Positions 20,824 through 31,393 of a stretch of 64,000 nucleotides of DNA are shown here, piece by piece; position 1 is the stretch's first letter; each line of letters opens with the position of its first letter. The stretch comes from Rebecca billardiae RCC1528 (lineage: Eukaryota; Haptophyta). The position numbers were made by a program, and so were the translations under genes. Location: NCBI GenBank assembly GCA_965240325.2, contig OZ251225.1:2666001-2730000 (forward strand). Reading direction: 5' to 3'. The notes beneath the pieces are model-generated. The model did no database searches. It worked only from the letters and a program-made list of their open reading frames with translations, and was not told the DNA's origin.

Positions 20824-21613
20824 GGGACCCACAAATTTAGTTGCCGGCTGCAGCAGGCACGACTTTGTCTCAGCCCGCACGCCCGCTACGCGCCGACCCG
20901 GGCAGAGCCCATCCGCCCGCGCATGCACCAGGCCCAGCCGCGTCAGTACATACCCACCCGGCCGCGGCACCCGCGCTCTGTGCGCCACGGTGTCGATGCG
21001 CCCGGCAGTCGGTGCGCATGCACGAGCCAGCCGGCGGGCAGCTACGGGCTGGTTTTCGGCGTGGAGCGCGGTCGTGTGAGCTGCATTAATTCAGCTGACC
21101 CCCGGCTTTTGTGCATTCGGGAGTCGTGCTGCTACGGTGGGCGTGCCACGCGCCAACTCGACGCTGGCAAAATTAGGCGACGAAAGTGCACGCGCAGCCA
21201 CACGCAGCCCATATTGATGCTCTCGGAGCAGGCTCGGGCATGCACTCGATCGGCTCTGGCTGACGGCAGCGCCAAGCTGGCGGCGCGGCGCGAGGGTGCA
21301 TGCGTGGCGTGGGCGGAGCTACGTCGCACACGCACCGCGCGGCGCGCGGCTCAGCGCACGGAGGCTGCCGACAGCCGGCGGCACGCAGGCAGGTCTGCTC
21401 GCCGCCAGTCGAGCTCGCCGGCCGCCGGGTACCAAACGTCAACCCAGGATGCACAGCCACGCCTATTTGCGAGGACTCGAGCAATCGGGTCCGGGCGCAC
21501 CTCATGTGCACGGCAGTGGAGTGGGCCAAGTACGCCCCTGGTATGGTGGCGCGCCGCTGCTTTGCTGCGCTGATATGGCGAACAATGTCGGGAGGCTTAA
21601 ACTTGTGAGGGAC
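20824..21613. mobile_element. 790-bp TA-flanked non-autonomous element, right copy
   Basis: Apparently identical to 4036-4825 and in the same orientation, flanked by TA at 20822-20823 and 21614-21615. To its right the retrotransposon resumes (TATAGTTTTGGGG); to the left of the first copy the retrotransposon ends in CTTGTATA. The whole six-element chain therefore sits at one TATA site. Confidence 0.75.
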
Positions 21614-21617
21614 TATA

Positions 21618-21814
21618 GTTTTGGGGCAAACGTATTTGTTTGGGTCAGGCGCATCAACAATAAATGCGGCCGCTGACTTAATGCTTGAGCTCGCTGTGAC
21701 AGAGTCACGCGTCGTAGCATCTTGGAGCATAGTTTGCTCTGCCAGACCATACAGGTCGTTTGAGTCGCACTCATCGGTGCTAATGTCATCGTTCGATCGG
21801 TCAGACTCAGACAC
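21618..21814 (-). pseudogene. Middle fragment of the retrotransposon coding region, out of frame
   Basis: This open frame has an acidic start (SESDRSNDDISTDECDSND) and runs up to the border of the inserted 790-bp element. It is in a +1 frame relative to the upstream ORF that ends at 21807, with no ATG at its start, and it does not connect in frame to gag across the insertion site. It is either a frameshifted Gag segment, part of an intron-containing transcript, or leader sequence. I recognise no domain. Confidence 0.45.
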
Positions 21815-22604
21815 AGAGTCGTGCGAGCGAGGCTGCAGACTGACTAGTGACTGCGGTCACGACCGCGCTGTCATTGGCGGCGGCCAGAAGGCCAGCACGC
21901 CGAGCAGCGTCGGCAGGCTCGAGGGCCTCGACGGTCGAAGCGGCATCAGCGGCAGCAGCGTCGAGCGCTACATCTGCCCCGGAACGCTCGGTGACCTCGT
22001 TCGATGACTCGGAGGCAGCAAGGCACTCCTTGAGCTGCGGGCACGCGGCCACGCGCTGTTCCGCCGCGCTTGCGGGCGCAAAGTCCCGGGCGGTAGTTGT
22101 TGAGATCCCCTGCGCAACGACGTGCGTGCGGATGGAGTGGCGCGATGGCGGGGGATGCGAGCGGTAACGCTCCTCCTCACCGCGCTGTGCGCGAACCTCC
22201 TCCTCAAGGTGATCCTTGATTGACTCGGCATGAAGCCGGTCGATGCGCGGTGCAATCGCACTCGACGCGTGGCTGCCTGAATTCAGGTCAGCGGTGTTGC
22301 CAGGCCCGGAGGCGCTGGAGATGGGCTTGCGGAGAAGCGTGAGCTTCTCGCCTTGCCGGTTCTTCTCAGCCTGCATGCCCCTCAGGGCAGCGGCGAGGTA
22401 GTCTGGCGTGCGCTTGCGCGCAACCGCCGATGAGCCGCGCGGCATTGCCGCGCGCTCGGCCACGCCTGGCTTCAACCCAATGAGGGGAGCAACTGGGGCG
22501 GGCTGATGGCCGTTCACGTCCTTGCCGCTGTTCTCATCGTCTCCATCCTTGCCCAAGTTCTCCCAGCACCGTGCTAGCATGTCAGGGAACGCGTCTTGAG
22601 GCAT
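21807..22604 (-). CDS. Upstream ORF of the retrotransposon, starting inside the 5' LTR
   Basis: A 265-aa frame starts at the ATG at 22602-22604, 25 bases inside the LTR end, and reads MPQDAFPDMLARCWENLGK. It has a mixed charged and Ala-rich composition, with a polar helical stretch around ESIKDHLEEEVRAQRGEEERY. No domain is recognised. If the nested elements are removed, this frame is the same phase as the gag frame at 4020-2422, but several stops lie between them. It may be the original N-terminal part of Gag, now broken, or a separate product. The start inside an LTR is seen in some retroelements and is not by itself proof of expression. Confidence 0.5.
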   Translation of the reverse strand: MPQDAFPDMLARCWENLGKDGDDENSGKDVNGHQPAPVAPLIGLKPGVAERAAMPRGSSAVARKRTPDYLAAALRGMQAEKNRQGEKLTLLRKPISSASGPGNTADLNSGSHASSAIAPRIDRLHAESIKDHLEEEVRAQRGEEERYRSHPPPSRHSIRTHVVAQGISTTTARDFAPASAAEQRVAACPQLKECLAASESSNEVTERSGADVALDAAAADAASTVEALEPADAARRAGLLAAANDSAVVTAVTSQSAASLARLCV

Positions 22605-24381
22605 GACGGTCGAGGTCGCGTGACGAGCTTCGGCTCTTGTTTGCGGTGGTGAGCACAACGTGTTTTCGTGTGCTTGGGCTCATGTTTCGTTCATTTCAGA
22701 ATGGCGGGCCGTAGGTCCGCCCCTTGTAGTGCCCGGGAAAAAGATAAGAAAAAGGAAAGGAAAAAGAAAATCGCCTCTCCAAGAAAAGAAAATCGCTTCG
22801 CTCACTACCGGGCGCCCTCGCAGCTCCCACTGGGGACGCTCGGCCGAAAACCATCTGGCGCCTGGCGCGGAGCGCGTGGGCGGCGCGCGCCAAATCCAAC
22901 GCCGGCGCGGACATCGCGCGGGGATTCCCGAACGGTGTTTTCGCCCGAATCGCGATTGCTGCCCTCGTCGTCTCGCGTGCAGGTCGAACGAGGGCTAAAT
23001 CGACGCGTTTGGAGCGGTACGCTCGGAGCGTCGACACGATCGTGCGACCTGGGGCGATCCTCGCCGGACGTGCACGTCGAAAGCTCGCACCGGCCATAGC
23101 ATCAAGCGCTGCGCACGATGGCCGCCTCGCTCGATTCACCGTCGCGCGTCGGGCTCGGTGCGGAACGGCCCTCATCACGAGGCGTCTCGCGGGCGGGAAG
23201 CGCCATCGCACGGACGCAAGCTTTGGCGCGGCCTTGTGAACTCGATCGCCGGAGCGCACCGGACTCAGTCCTCGCTCGCGGTCCGGACTCCGGTCCCTCA
23301 GCCGAAGCCCACGTCCGGCCTGCATGGCGCATGGCGTCGACGGTGAGCAATGCGACGGAAGCGCAGCGCTAACGGCAAACGACGCGCAGCGGACGCACCT
23401 CCCGGGTCTGTCGCCGTGGCAGCAACCGCGTCATCGCGAGTTGGCGACCCTCGCCGCAGCGCGACACAGACAAGCCCGTGATGCCATCCGCAGAGAGATG
23501 AATCGTCGAGCATGCAACATCGCCGCGTCATCCTCGTCCATGGCGCAGGCGCTGCGGGACGAGGCGGAAGTCGTCACGCCGGTGACTGATGCGCTGCGAT
23601 TCGTGTGCCCGCGTGAGCAGCGCTTGCCTACTCTCGATCGCGAGTGGCACACGCTGTCGCTGTGCGCGCGCGCGCGCACAACCACAGCTCCTCGTGCCGC
23701 CGAGCACGCGGGTGCCAGACCTGTCGAAGATGCGAAGAGCGACGACCGCGTGAACGTCAACGCGCTCGTGCTCAGCGTGGCGGCCGTGTACGACGTCAAC
23801 GCGACCTGCGCCGAGCCCATCGTGCCTGGAGCGGACATCGGCAAGCATCCTCGCGACGACCGCTCTCGGCTGGCGGCAGGAGGACATGCACATGATCTAC
23901 TCTGGCGGCTTCGGCGGCGGCGAGGCGCTCGATTACGCCATCGCGGTCGAGATGCGGCACATACAGCGCGTACCCGCGCTCGCGCGGAGCAACGGGCTAC
24001 CCGTCCCGCCCCGCGTGCTGCACATTCCCTCGTGGGTGTGGGCGGCCTCGCGTCGCTGGTCCTTGCCGACTCGACTGTCCGTCACCCACGGCCACAAGCG
24101 AATGTGGAAAGAGTGAAAGACGCGAACCCGCAGAGGATACATTGCGACAGCACTGGCACGGCCCGCCGACCCCCCCGCCCGCCAGGGCACAGTTTTTTCT
24201 GGAATGCTTCGAGATGCCGCCGCAGCCATGCTGTCCTGCTGTATTTTAGGATGAGGTTCAGGTTGATTTTGGAGGATTTTGTGCGAGCGCCGCCGCAGCG
24301 GTCGCGCCGCCACTGTGTGACTGCGAGTAAAATGTTGGATTGGAAATTGGAAATCACTGTAGATTGGCGATTCCTTTGACA
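22580..24381 (-). repeat. 5' LTR of the retrotransposon, split by an insertion
   Basis: The two halves (22580-22702 and 24196-24381; 123 + 186 bp) add up to the 309 bp of the intact copy at 1848-2156. The sequence outside the insert looks identical between the copies. Confidence 0.9.
22703..24195. mobile_element. 1.49-kb insert of unknown class inside the 5' LTR
   Basis: The insert interrupts the LTR between CAGAAT and TTTCTGG. It begins GGCGGGCCGTAGG. The inverted match GGCGGGCCGT is found near the right end (24159-24168, as ACGGCCCGCC), about 27 bp inside the border. No clear target duplication is visible because the site is a T run. An open frame (23324-24379) crosses the right border into the LTR and shows no recognisable domain. 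An A/G-rich stretch lies at 22738-22790. This could be a non-autonomous DNA element or a captured host fragment. Confidence 0.5.
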
Positions 24382-24919
24382 ATATATATGTACTATATAC
24401 CAGTTGATGCTAGTACTGTCTGTCTGAGACTGATTAACGTCTCACTCACCGCGGCCCGGCACGCCCCGCGCCGCGCCGGGCCCGAGTGATGGCCGGACCG
24501 GGACTCGACGAAGATATAATACGGGCGGCTGAAGCTCTAATTTATTCTGCGCGCTTTAAATAAGACCCAGCACTTGGCACTGCCGCGGCGCGCGAGTATA
24601 CTGTCGTGTAGTAGTGTGTGACGATCTCGACTGTGTTGGAACTGTTCATGATGATTCATATCGTCAGTTATATATTAGTCATCTCGGCTCTCGCGGATCA
24701 CGTCATCGTAAACCGTCATCATCACTCACACTGGACTCTGTCTCTGCGGAGGGGCGATCACGTCAGCGCCGATATTATCATCGTCTAATTCATGTAGTAT
24801 ATATAGAGGCTGCGGTATCAACAAACTGTGCTCGCAGCGGGCTTGGCACTAGTGCTGATGACATGACGACAGTACTGAGTCGTCCGCCGGGTTGATTCGG
24901 TTCATGCCACGCATCAGTG
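24382..24919. other. Intergenic, no gene seen
   Basis: Mostly AT-richer sequence between the retrotransposon and the 3' end of the DUF445 gene. No supported coding frame or RNA gene. Confidence 0.6.
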
Positions 24920-26300
24920 TCAGCCGTGGAAGACGACTGCGATTTGGAACACGCCGACTGCCATGCCGAGCAACCCGCCGACCAGGATGAGGAGCCACTC
25001 GTCCTCCTGGAAGATCGGGTGCAGCACGCTCTCAAAGTCGCATGGCGGCATCGCTTTCAACCCCTGCACGAGGGTGGTCTCGAGGTCCAGCGCCTCTGTG
25101 AAATACGGTGCCATGCACTTGATCTGCACAGGCAGCTCGCGCACGTACAGCTCGGTCACCTGTGCGCGCCGCGGCCGCGCAGGGCGGCGGCGCACAGTGC
25201 GCGCATGAGGCATCGGCGCGAGCGCGAGCGCGTGCGCACAGCCCACGGCGCGGCGGCGCGCGCCGCGGCGCTGGCGCCCGTACCGTCGTCTTCAGCCGCT
25301 CGTACGCCTCGCCGCCCAGCGTGAGCGGCAGCAGCGGTCCGAGCGCGAGCGCGTAGTTGTCGAGCGTGCCGGAGATGTGGAAGTGCACGATCTGCACCGC
25401 CTTCTCCGAGGTGGGCGAGAGGAAGAGCTGGTTCAGGATCTGCTCGGAGCTCATGATCTCGCGCGCGACCGCCGTGCCGAACGCGTCGGACACCTCGGGC
25501 TGGTGGCTGAGGAAGAGGCCCTGCAGCACGATGCCGCACACGAACGGCATCGGCTCGACCGGCTCGAAGATCATCTTGAGCGCGATCCAGTTGGTCACGT
25601 ACCCGGAGAGGAAGCCGCAGGCGGGCAGGACGTACCACGCGTGCACGACGGCGAAGAAGAGGGCCTGCAGGATGCCCAGCAGGAAGCCGAAGAAGAAGCC
25701 CGAGTGCTCGATGAAGCGCAGCTCCTTCTCGCCCGCGCGCATGAAGACGGAGTTGAGCAGCTCCTTGTCCTTCACGAGGTGCGTCACGACCATGTCCTCG
25801 AGGTCGATGACGCGGTCGATGTTCTCGCGGATGTCGGCCATCACGGCGGCGATGAGCATCGGCGTGTCCTCCCGCACGCGGTCCACGACCTCCTCGCGCA
25901 CGTACACGGGCAGCGACGCCCAGACGTCGGGCGCGTACGTCATCGCCACCTCTGAGACGATCGTGTGCAGCACGCGGTCGATGACGGGCTCGAGCTCGAC
26001 AGCGACGCGCTCAGGCTCCACGCGGGAGAAGACCTCCCTCACGTCGATCAGTTGCGACGTGAGAAGCGTGATCGCCTTTCGTGCCATCTTCGCCGCCTTT
26101 GACGGGACAATACCCTGCCAGCCTAGGTGCCACGGTCCGACGCCGTACTTGATGAAGTACTTCTCGCCCCAGCCGACGTACTCGAGCGGGTAGAACGTCA
26201 TCTTGAGCGCGACCACATTCGTGCCCCATCCGATGAACGCGGCGCACACGGGTATGAACGCGAACTTCGCGAGCGTGAGCGCTTGGTCTTCGCTGATCAT
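24920..26300 (-). CDS. DUF445 (YheB-like) family membrane protein, two exons
   Basis: Exon 1 is 26300-25284 and exon 2 is 25159-24920, joined at phase 0 across a 124-bp intron with donor GTACGG and acceptor ACAG (RLKTT then VTELYVREL), 418 aa in total. The N-terminus (AFIPVCAAFIGWGTNVVALKMTF) and the internal repeat (CGFLSGYVTNWIALKMIFEPVEP) are the paired signatures of DUF445, a poorly understood family of membrane proteins found mainly in bacteria and plastid-bearing eukaryotes. A hydrophobic hairpin (FFFGFLLGILQALFFAVVHAWYVLPACGF) and a C-terminal membrane anchor (LLILVGGLLGMAVGVFQIAVVF) are visible. The start is the ATG at 26298-26300; the longer open frame has no upstream ATG. The role is unknown. 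Confidence 0.85.
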
Positions 26301-26807
26301 CGCGGCGCCAACGACAACGACGCGGCCATGCGTCGCCTGGCAGCAGTCTTTCGGAGTCCGCACCGGCGGAGTTTATTGAGTTTCATCAGTTTCTCGGTTC
26401 CACCGCGACGAATTCCGCCGGCTTTCGCGTCCGGCTCGGCTCCGGGCGGTTGACCACAGTGGCTTTTCCGCTGACGACCAGCACAGCGGACGAGCAGTGC
26501 ACGCCTGCTTTACTTCCGGCTGCTTGGGGTTGGCCGCCTGGTGGGCCGGGACGGGACCGGCCGGCACGGGTGGCCTTCGGTCGGCCCGGTCTACATTCCT
26601 ACGCTAGTCTGCATGTAGCATCGCATTACAGAAATGCACCCGCGTACGCACGTGCACACTCAGGCACGTGGAGGAAGACGTTCCGACCCGACCGCTTGAA
26701 CCGGCCGAGCCGACAGATTGATGTACGCGCCAGCAAAACTGAGAGCCCGCTCGTCCTGGGGTCCCCTCTCACCGGCGCGGCTGCTGTCACCACCCCAGGC
26801 GCCAGGC
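26301..26807. other. Intergenic, no gene seen
   Basis: Upstream of DUF445 and downstream of the LC8 stop, both on the minus strand. It should hold the DUF445 promoter; I see no clear TATA box. Confidence 0.55.
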
Positions 26808-27716
<909 letters not shown>

Positions 27717-30499
27717 ATGATGACACATTTTCGACTTTCGTTGCGAGAACTCGCCCGCTTCCGACCGCGCCCTCTTGATCAGCAGGGCGGCGCGTGGACA
27801 CACACCCTCGCGGCCGTCGGCGGCCACGCCATGGCTCCCATCCTCCGCCGGCTCGCTGCTGCCGACATCCCCGTGATCCGTCGCGATCCTGTCGACCCGC
27901 AGGCGCGCGATGTCGCCGGCCCGATCGTCGAGGCCGTCAAGGAGCGCGGCATGGCCGCCGTGCGCGAGTACGCTGAGAAGTTTGGAGAAGTCGCGCCCGG
28001 TGACGACCTGATCATCGGGCGCGAGCGCCTGGAGCAGGCGTGGAACTCGCTGGATACGCCCACTCAGAAGACCCTCGTGCGTACGGTCCACCGCGTCCGG
28101 CGCTTCGCGGTGAGTTGCCCCGCACCCGAAAGCGCGCGCGCGCGCGCGCGCCATGCGCGCTGCGCGCTGCGGTCTGCCGTAGCTCGCTCGGCCTGGCGCA
28201 CCGCCTGACCTGCTCCCCGCCGCCCGCGGCTCGCCCACCCCTCGGCCGGGGTGTCGCCCCATCGCGCGCGCTCGCTCGCGCGCGCGCAGCTCGTCCAGAA
28301 GCAGGCCATCACCGACGCGCAGCTCGACATCCCGGGCGGCTCGGCCGGGCACACCGTCGCCCCGGTGGAGAACGCCGGCTGCTACGCGCCGGGCGGGCGG
28401 TACCCGCTGCCGTCGTCGGTGATCATGACCGTCACGACGGCACGCGTGGCCGGCTGCAAGAACGTCTGGGCCGCGTCGCCGCGGCCGAACAGCGTCACCC
28501 TCGGCGCCGCGTACATTGCCGGCGCGGATGCGCTGCTCGCTGCCGGCGGCGCGCACGCGATCGCCGGCCTCGCGTATGGCTGCGGCTCGATCGGCCCGTC
28601 GGACTGCGTGGTCGGCCCAGGCAACCAGTACGTGGTGGCCGCCAAGTCGATGATCGCCGGGCGCGTCGCGATCGACATGCTCGCCGGCCCCTCCGAGTGC
28701 CTCATCATCGCCGACGACTCGGCCAGTCCCGCGGTGGTCGCCGCCGACCTGCTCGCGCAGGCAGAGCACGACCCTCAGGCGCTGCCCTCGCTCGTGAGCA
28801 CGAGCGAGGAGCTGATCGTCGAGGTGGACAAGGAGCTGGAGAAGCAGCTGAGCGTGCTCCCCACCGCCGAGATCGCGCGCGAGGCGTGCAAGAACGGCTA
28901 CGCCGTCCTCGTCAGCTCCGCCGCCGAGGCGGTCGAGATCTCGGACCGGCTCGCGCCCGAGCACCTCGAGGTGCACATGGCCAACTCCTCCGAGGTGGCC
29001 TCCAAGTGCCAGCACTACGGCGGGCTGTTCATCGGGCACACGGCGGCGGAGGTGCTCGGCGACTACGGCGCGGGGCCGAACCACACGCTCCCCACCGGCG
29101 GCACCGCGCGCTCCACGGGCGGCCTCAGCGTCTTCACCTTCCTGCGCGTGCGCACGTGGCTGAGCCTCGACCAGCCCAAGACGGCGGCCGGCCTCGTGCG
29201 CGACGCGCACACGCTCGCCAAGCTCGAGGGGCTGGAGGGGCACGCGGTGGCGGCGGCGCTCCGGCTGGACGCGGCGGACCGCGAGGCGATGCTCGGCACG
29301 GCGGCCGCGCGCTCGCTCAACGGCGACGTGCCCGACGTCGCGCACGACACGGGCATCGCGTCGCCGGTCGTGCGGCCGGTGCCGGGCAGCCTCAACGACA
29401 CGACGGGCAACATGCTGCTCGCGCTTCCGAAGAAGGGGCGGCTCGCCGAGATCTGCATGAAGTTCGTCGGCGCGGCGGGGCTGCAGTACCACAGGCTCGA
29501 CCGGCTCGACGTCGCGCCGTGCACCAACCTGCCCATCACCCTCGTCTTCCTCCCGGCGAAGGACATTGCCGCATTCGTCGGCATGGGCAACGTCGACGCC
29601 GGCATCACCGGCCAGGACATGGTCGCTGAGAACGGCTGCTCGGTGCAGACAGAGCTCGAGCTGGGCATCGGCAAGTGCTCGCTCGCGCTGCAGGTGCCCG
29701 AGGCGGACGCGGGCAAGTGCGCGGCGGACTACGCGGGCGGGCGCATCGCCACCTCCTTCCCCAACCTCACGCGCAAGTACTTCGATCCGCTCGATGCAGT
29801 GCAGAGTGCAGGCACGCGCGCCGCGAGCGCGCGCCGCGCCGCGCGAGCTGCGAGCGCCGCGGCGCGGGTGCGCGCGCCGCGTGCTGGGCGCGGCTCACGC
29901 GGGCGCCCGCCGACCCGTCCTGCCCCGATCGCCAGGCAAGAAGACGCAGATCATCGACATCTCGGGCTCCGTCGAGGCCGCCGTCGGCCTGGGCCTCGCG
30001 GACGCCGTCGTCGACCTCGTCGAGACCGGGACCACGATGCGCGCCGCCGGGCTCCGCGTCGGCGACGTGATCATGAAGACGCAGGCACGCCGCGCGGGCA
30101 CCTGCGCTCGGCGCCGAGGCCGCGGCGCGCGCGCCACGCGGGACGGGGGCTCACGCGTTCCGCCCCGCCCCGCGCCTCCGCGCGCAGGCCGTGCTCATTT
30201 CGAACCCGCACACGACGCACGCGAGCCTGGTCAAGAAGATCCGCCAGCGCTTTGAGGGATACCTCACCTCGTCTAAGTATTCGCTCATGTCCTACAACAT
30301 CCCTCGCTCGCTGCTCGCCAAGGCGGTGCTGATCACGCCGGGCAAGCGCTCGCCGACGGTGCAGGCGCTCGAGGAGGACACGTGGGTCGCCGTCTCGGTG
30401 ATGGTCGAGAACAAGGAGACCTCGGAGGTGATGGACCGGCTCAAGGAGCTCGGCGCGACAGACATTCTCCTCGTCAGCCTCTCCAACTGCCGCGCCTAA
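27717..30499 (+). CDS. Histidinol dehydrogenase / ATP phosphoribosyltransferase fusion (HisD-HisG)
   Basis: Four exons: 27717-28109, 28290-29805 (or 29811), 29936-30084 and 30188-30499, giving 789 (or 791) aa. Residues 1 to about 490 are histidinol dehydrogenase, the last step of histidine synthesis. Zinc ligands and catalytic residues are placed as in the family: Gln288, His291, Glu355-His356, Asp389 in [13 protein letters not shown], and His449. From residue 506 ([11 protein letters not shown]) it is ATP phosphoribosyltransferase, the first and feedback-controlled step: [31 protein letters not shown] (the phosphoribosyl-binding loop) and an ACT-like C-terminal domain ([17 protein letters not shown]), so this is the long form. 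A roughly 55-residue linker joins them. Intron 1 is GTGAGT...GCAG. Intron 3 has only a GC donor (CAG|GCACGC). Intron 2 fits either GTGCAG or the same GC donor. No plastid-targeting presequence is obvious. Confidence 0.92.
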
Positions 30500-31393
30500 C
30501 TAGTTAGTGGCGCACGCCGCCTGCTGGTCAGTTCTCTAGCCCGCATCTGGCGTCGCGCGGTCCTGCCGAGCGTGGGTTCTACGTGCCGGCCGCCACCGAG
30601 GGTTGGGCTCACTCGTGGCTGCGCGCGCAGGCATCCACACCCCGGCGCGGTTCCGCCCCGGACCCTGACGCCTGGCAGCGCCCGCTCCGCCGCTCGGGCC
30701 ACGATCCACGGTGCCGCCGCGAATCACGTCACTGCCACACGAATAATGGCAGCACTCGGGTTTGGCAGCGCTGCCCATCGAATGGCCCATATTGGCAACA
30801 TTGGCCATCATGCTCCGAGACAGGCATGGGGACTGATGGGCCGCCCGTCGTTATATATAGTAACTTATTATTATTTATTAATAGTACTCGGACAGCGAGA
30901 TCGACTCGGTATGTACTAAGACTTAACTCTTAAGAGACAGAGTACGCCGTACGGACGGGCCGTAGTCACGCGTCCGCGGGCGCGCCAGCCGCTGAGCCGC
31001 GTGAAGCCTTGATGAACGTGATGAGTCCCGTGTGCCCGACCGGGCGACCGCGGCCGCCCGTGGGCGACTGGTCACTGACACTGGGCGTGTGGCCGTGCCC
31101 GTGACCGTGGCCGTGCCCGGAGGCGGGAGAGTGTCCGATCGGCGGGCGATCGCAACCGCGTGCCCGTGGCATCGAGCCAGCCCGTCGGAGCGGGCCGTGG
31201 CCGGTGCTAAGTCGGGCGTGAGCAGTGCCGCAGTCGTCGCAGCTTCATAGTGCCTGATGTGACGACTTGATGATGTGAATCGTGACTGACGAGGACAGAC
31301 TCAGAATCAGACCGCGTGCGAGACAGCCTGACGGTGACCGCGCTGCGATGTATGCCGCCAAGTCCAGCACGAGCGCTCCGATCGATCATGGCA
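30500..31393. other. Intergenic, no gene seen
   Basis: Convergent intergenic region between HisD-HisG (+) and the Spg1-like GTPase (-). It includes an AT-rich stretch at about 30850-30930. No supported gene. Confidence 0.6.

Larger units (their letters stand above)
1848..24381 (-). mobile_element. Gag-only LTR retrotransposon, minus strand, heavily interrupted
   Basis: Two 309-bp LTRs bound the element: 1848-2156, and 22580-22702 plus 24196-24381. Each begins TGTCA and ends TGACA. On the minus strand a G-rich polypurine tract abuts the left LTR, which makes that one the 3' LTR. Removing the nested insertions leaves about 2.8 kb of internal sequence, too short for pol. The only recognisable product is a CCHC-knuckle Gag-like protein; I see no protease, integrase or reverse transcriptase. 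It resembles the TR-GAG type of non-autonomous element known from plants. The two LTRs appear identical by eye, which suggests a recent insertion. No convincing tRNA primer-binding site was found beside the 5' LTR. Confidence 0.85.

Noticed and set aside
22550-22579. tRNA primer-binding site next to the 5' LTR
   Set aside because: The sequence after the LTR (TGCTAGCACGGTGCTGGGAG) does not convincingly match the 3' end of a tRNA that I can recall; a half-tRNA primer is possible but unsupported.
23324-24379. 351-residue frame in the LTR insert
   Set aside because: It crosses from the insert into the LTR and has no recognisable domain, so it is not listed as a gene, though a captured fragment cannot be excluded.
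28040-29629. 529-residue frame overlapping HisD-HisG in another phase
   Set aside because: Arg/Ala/Gly-rich shadow of the real frame; all catalytic motifs lie in the other phase.
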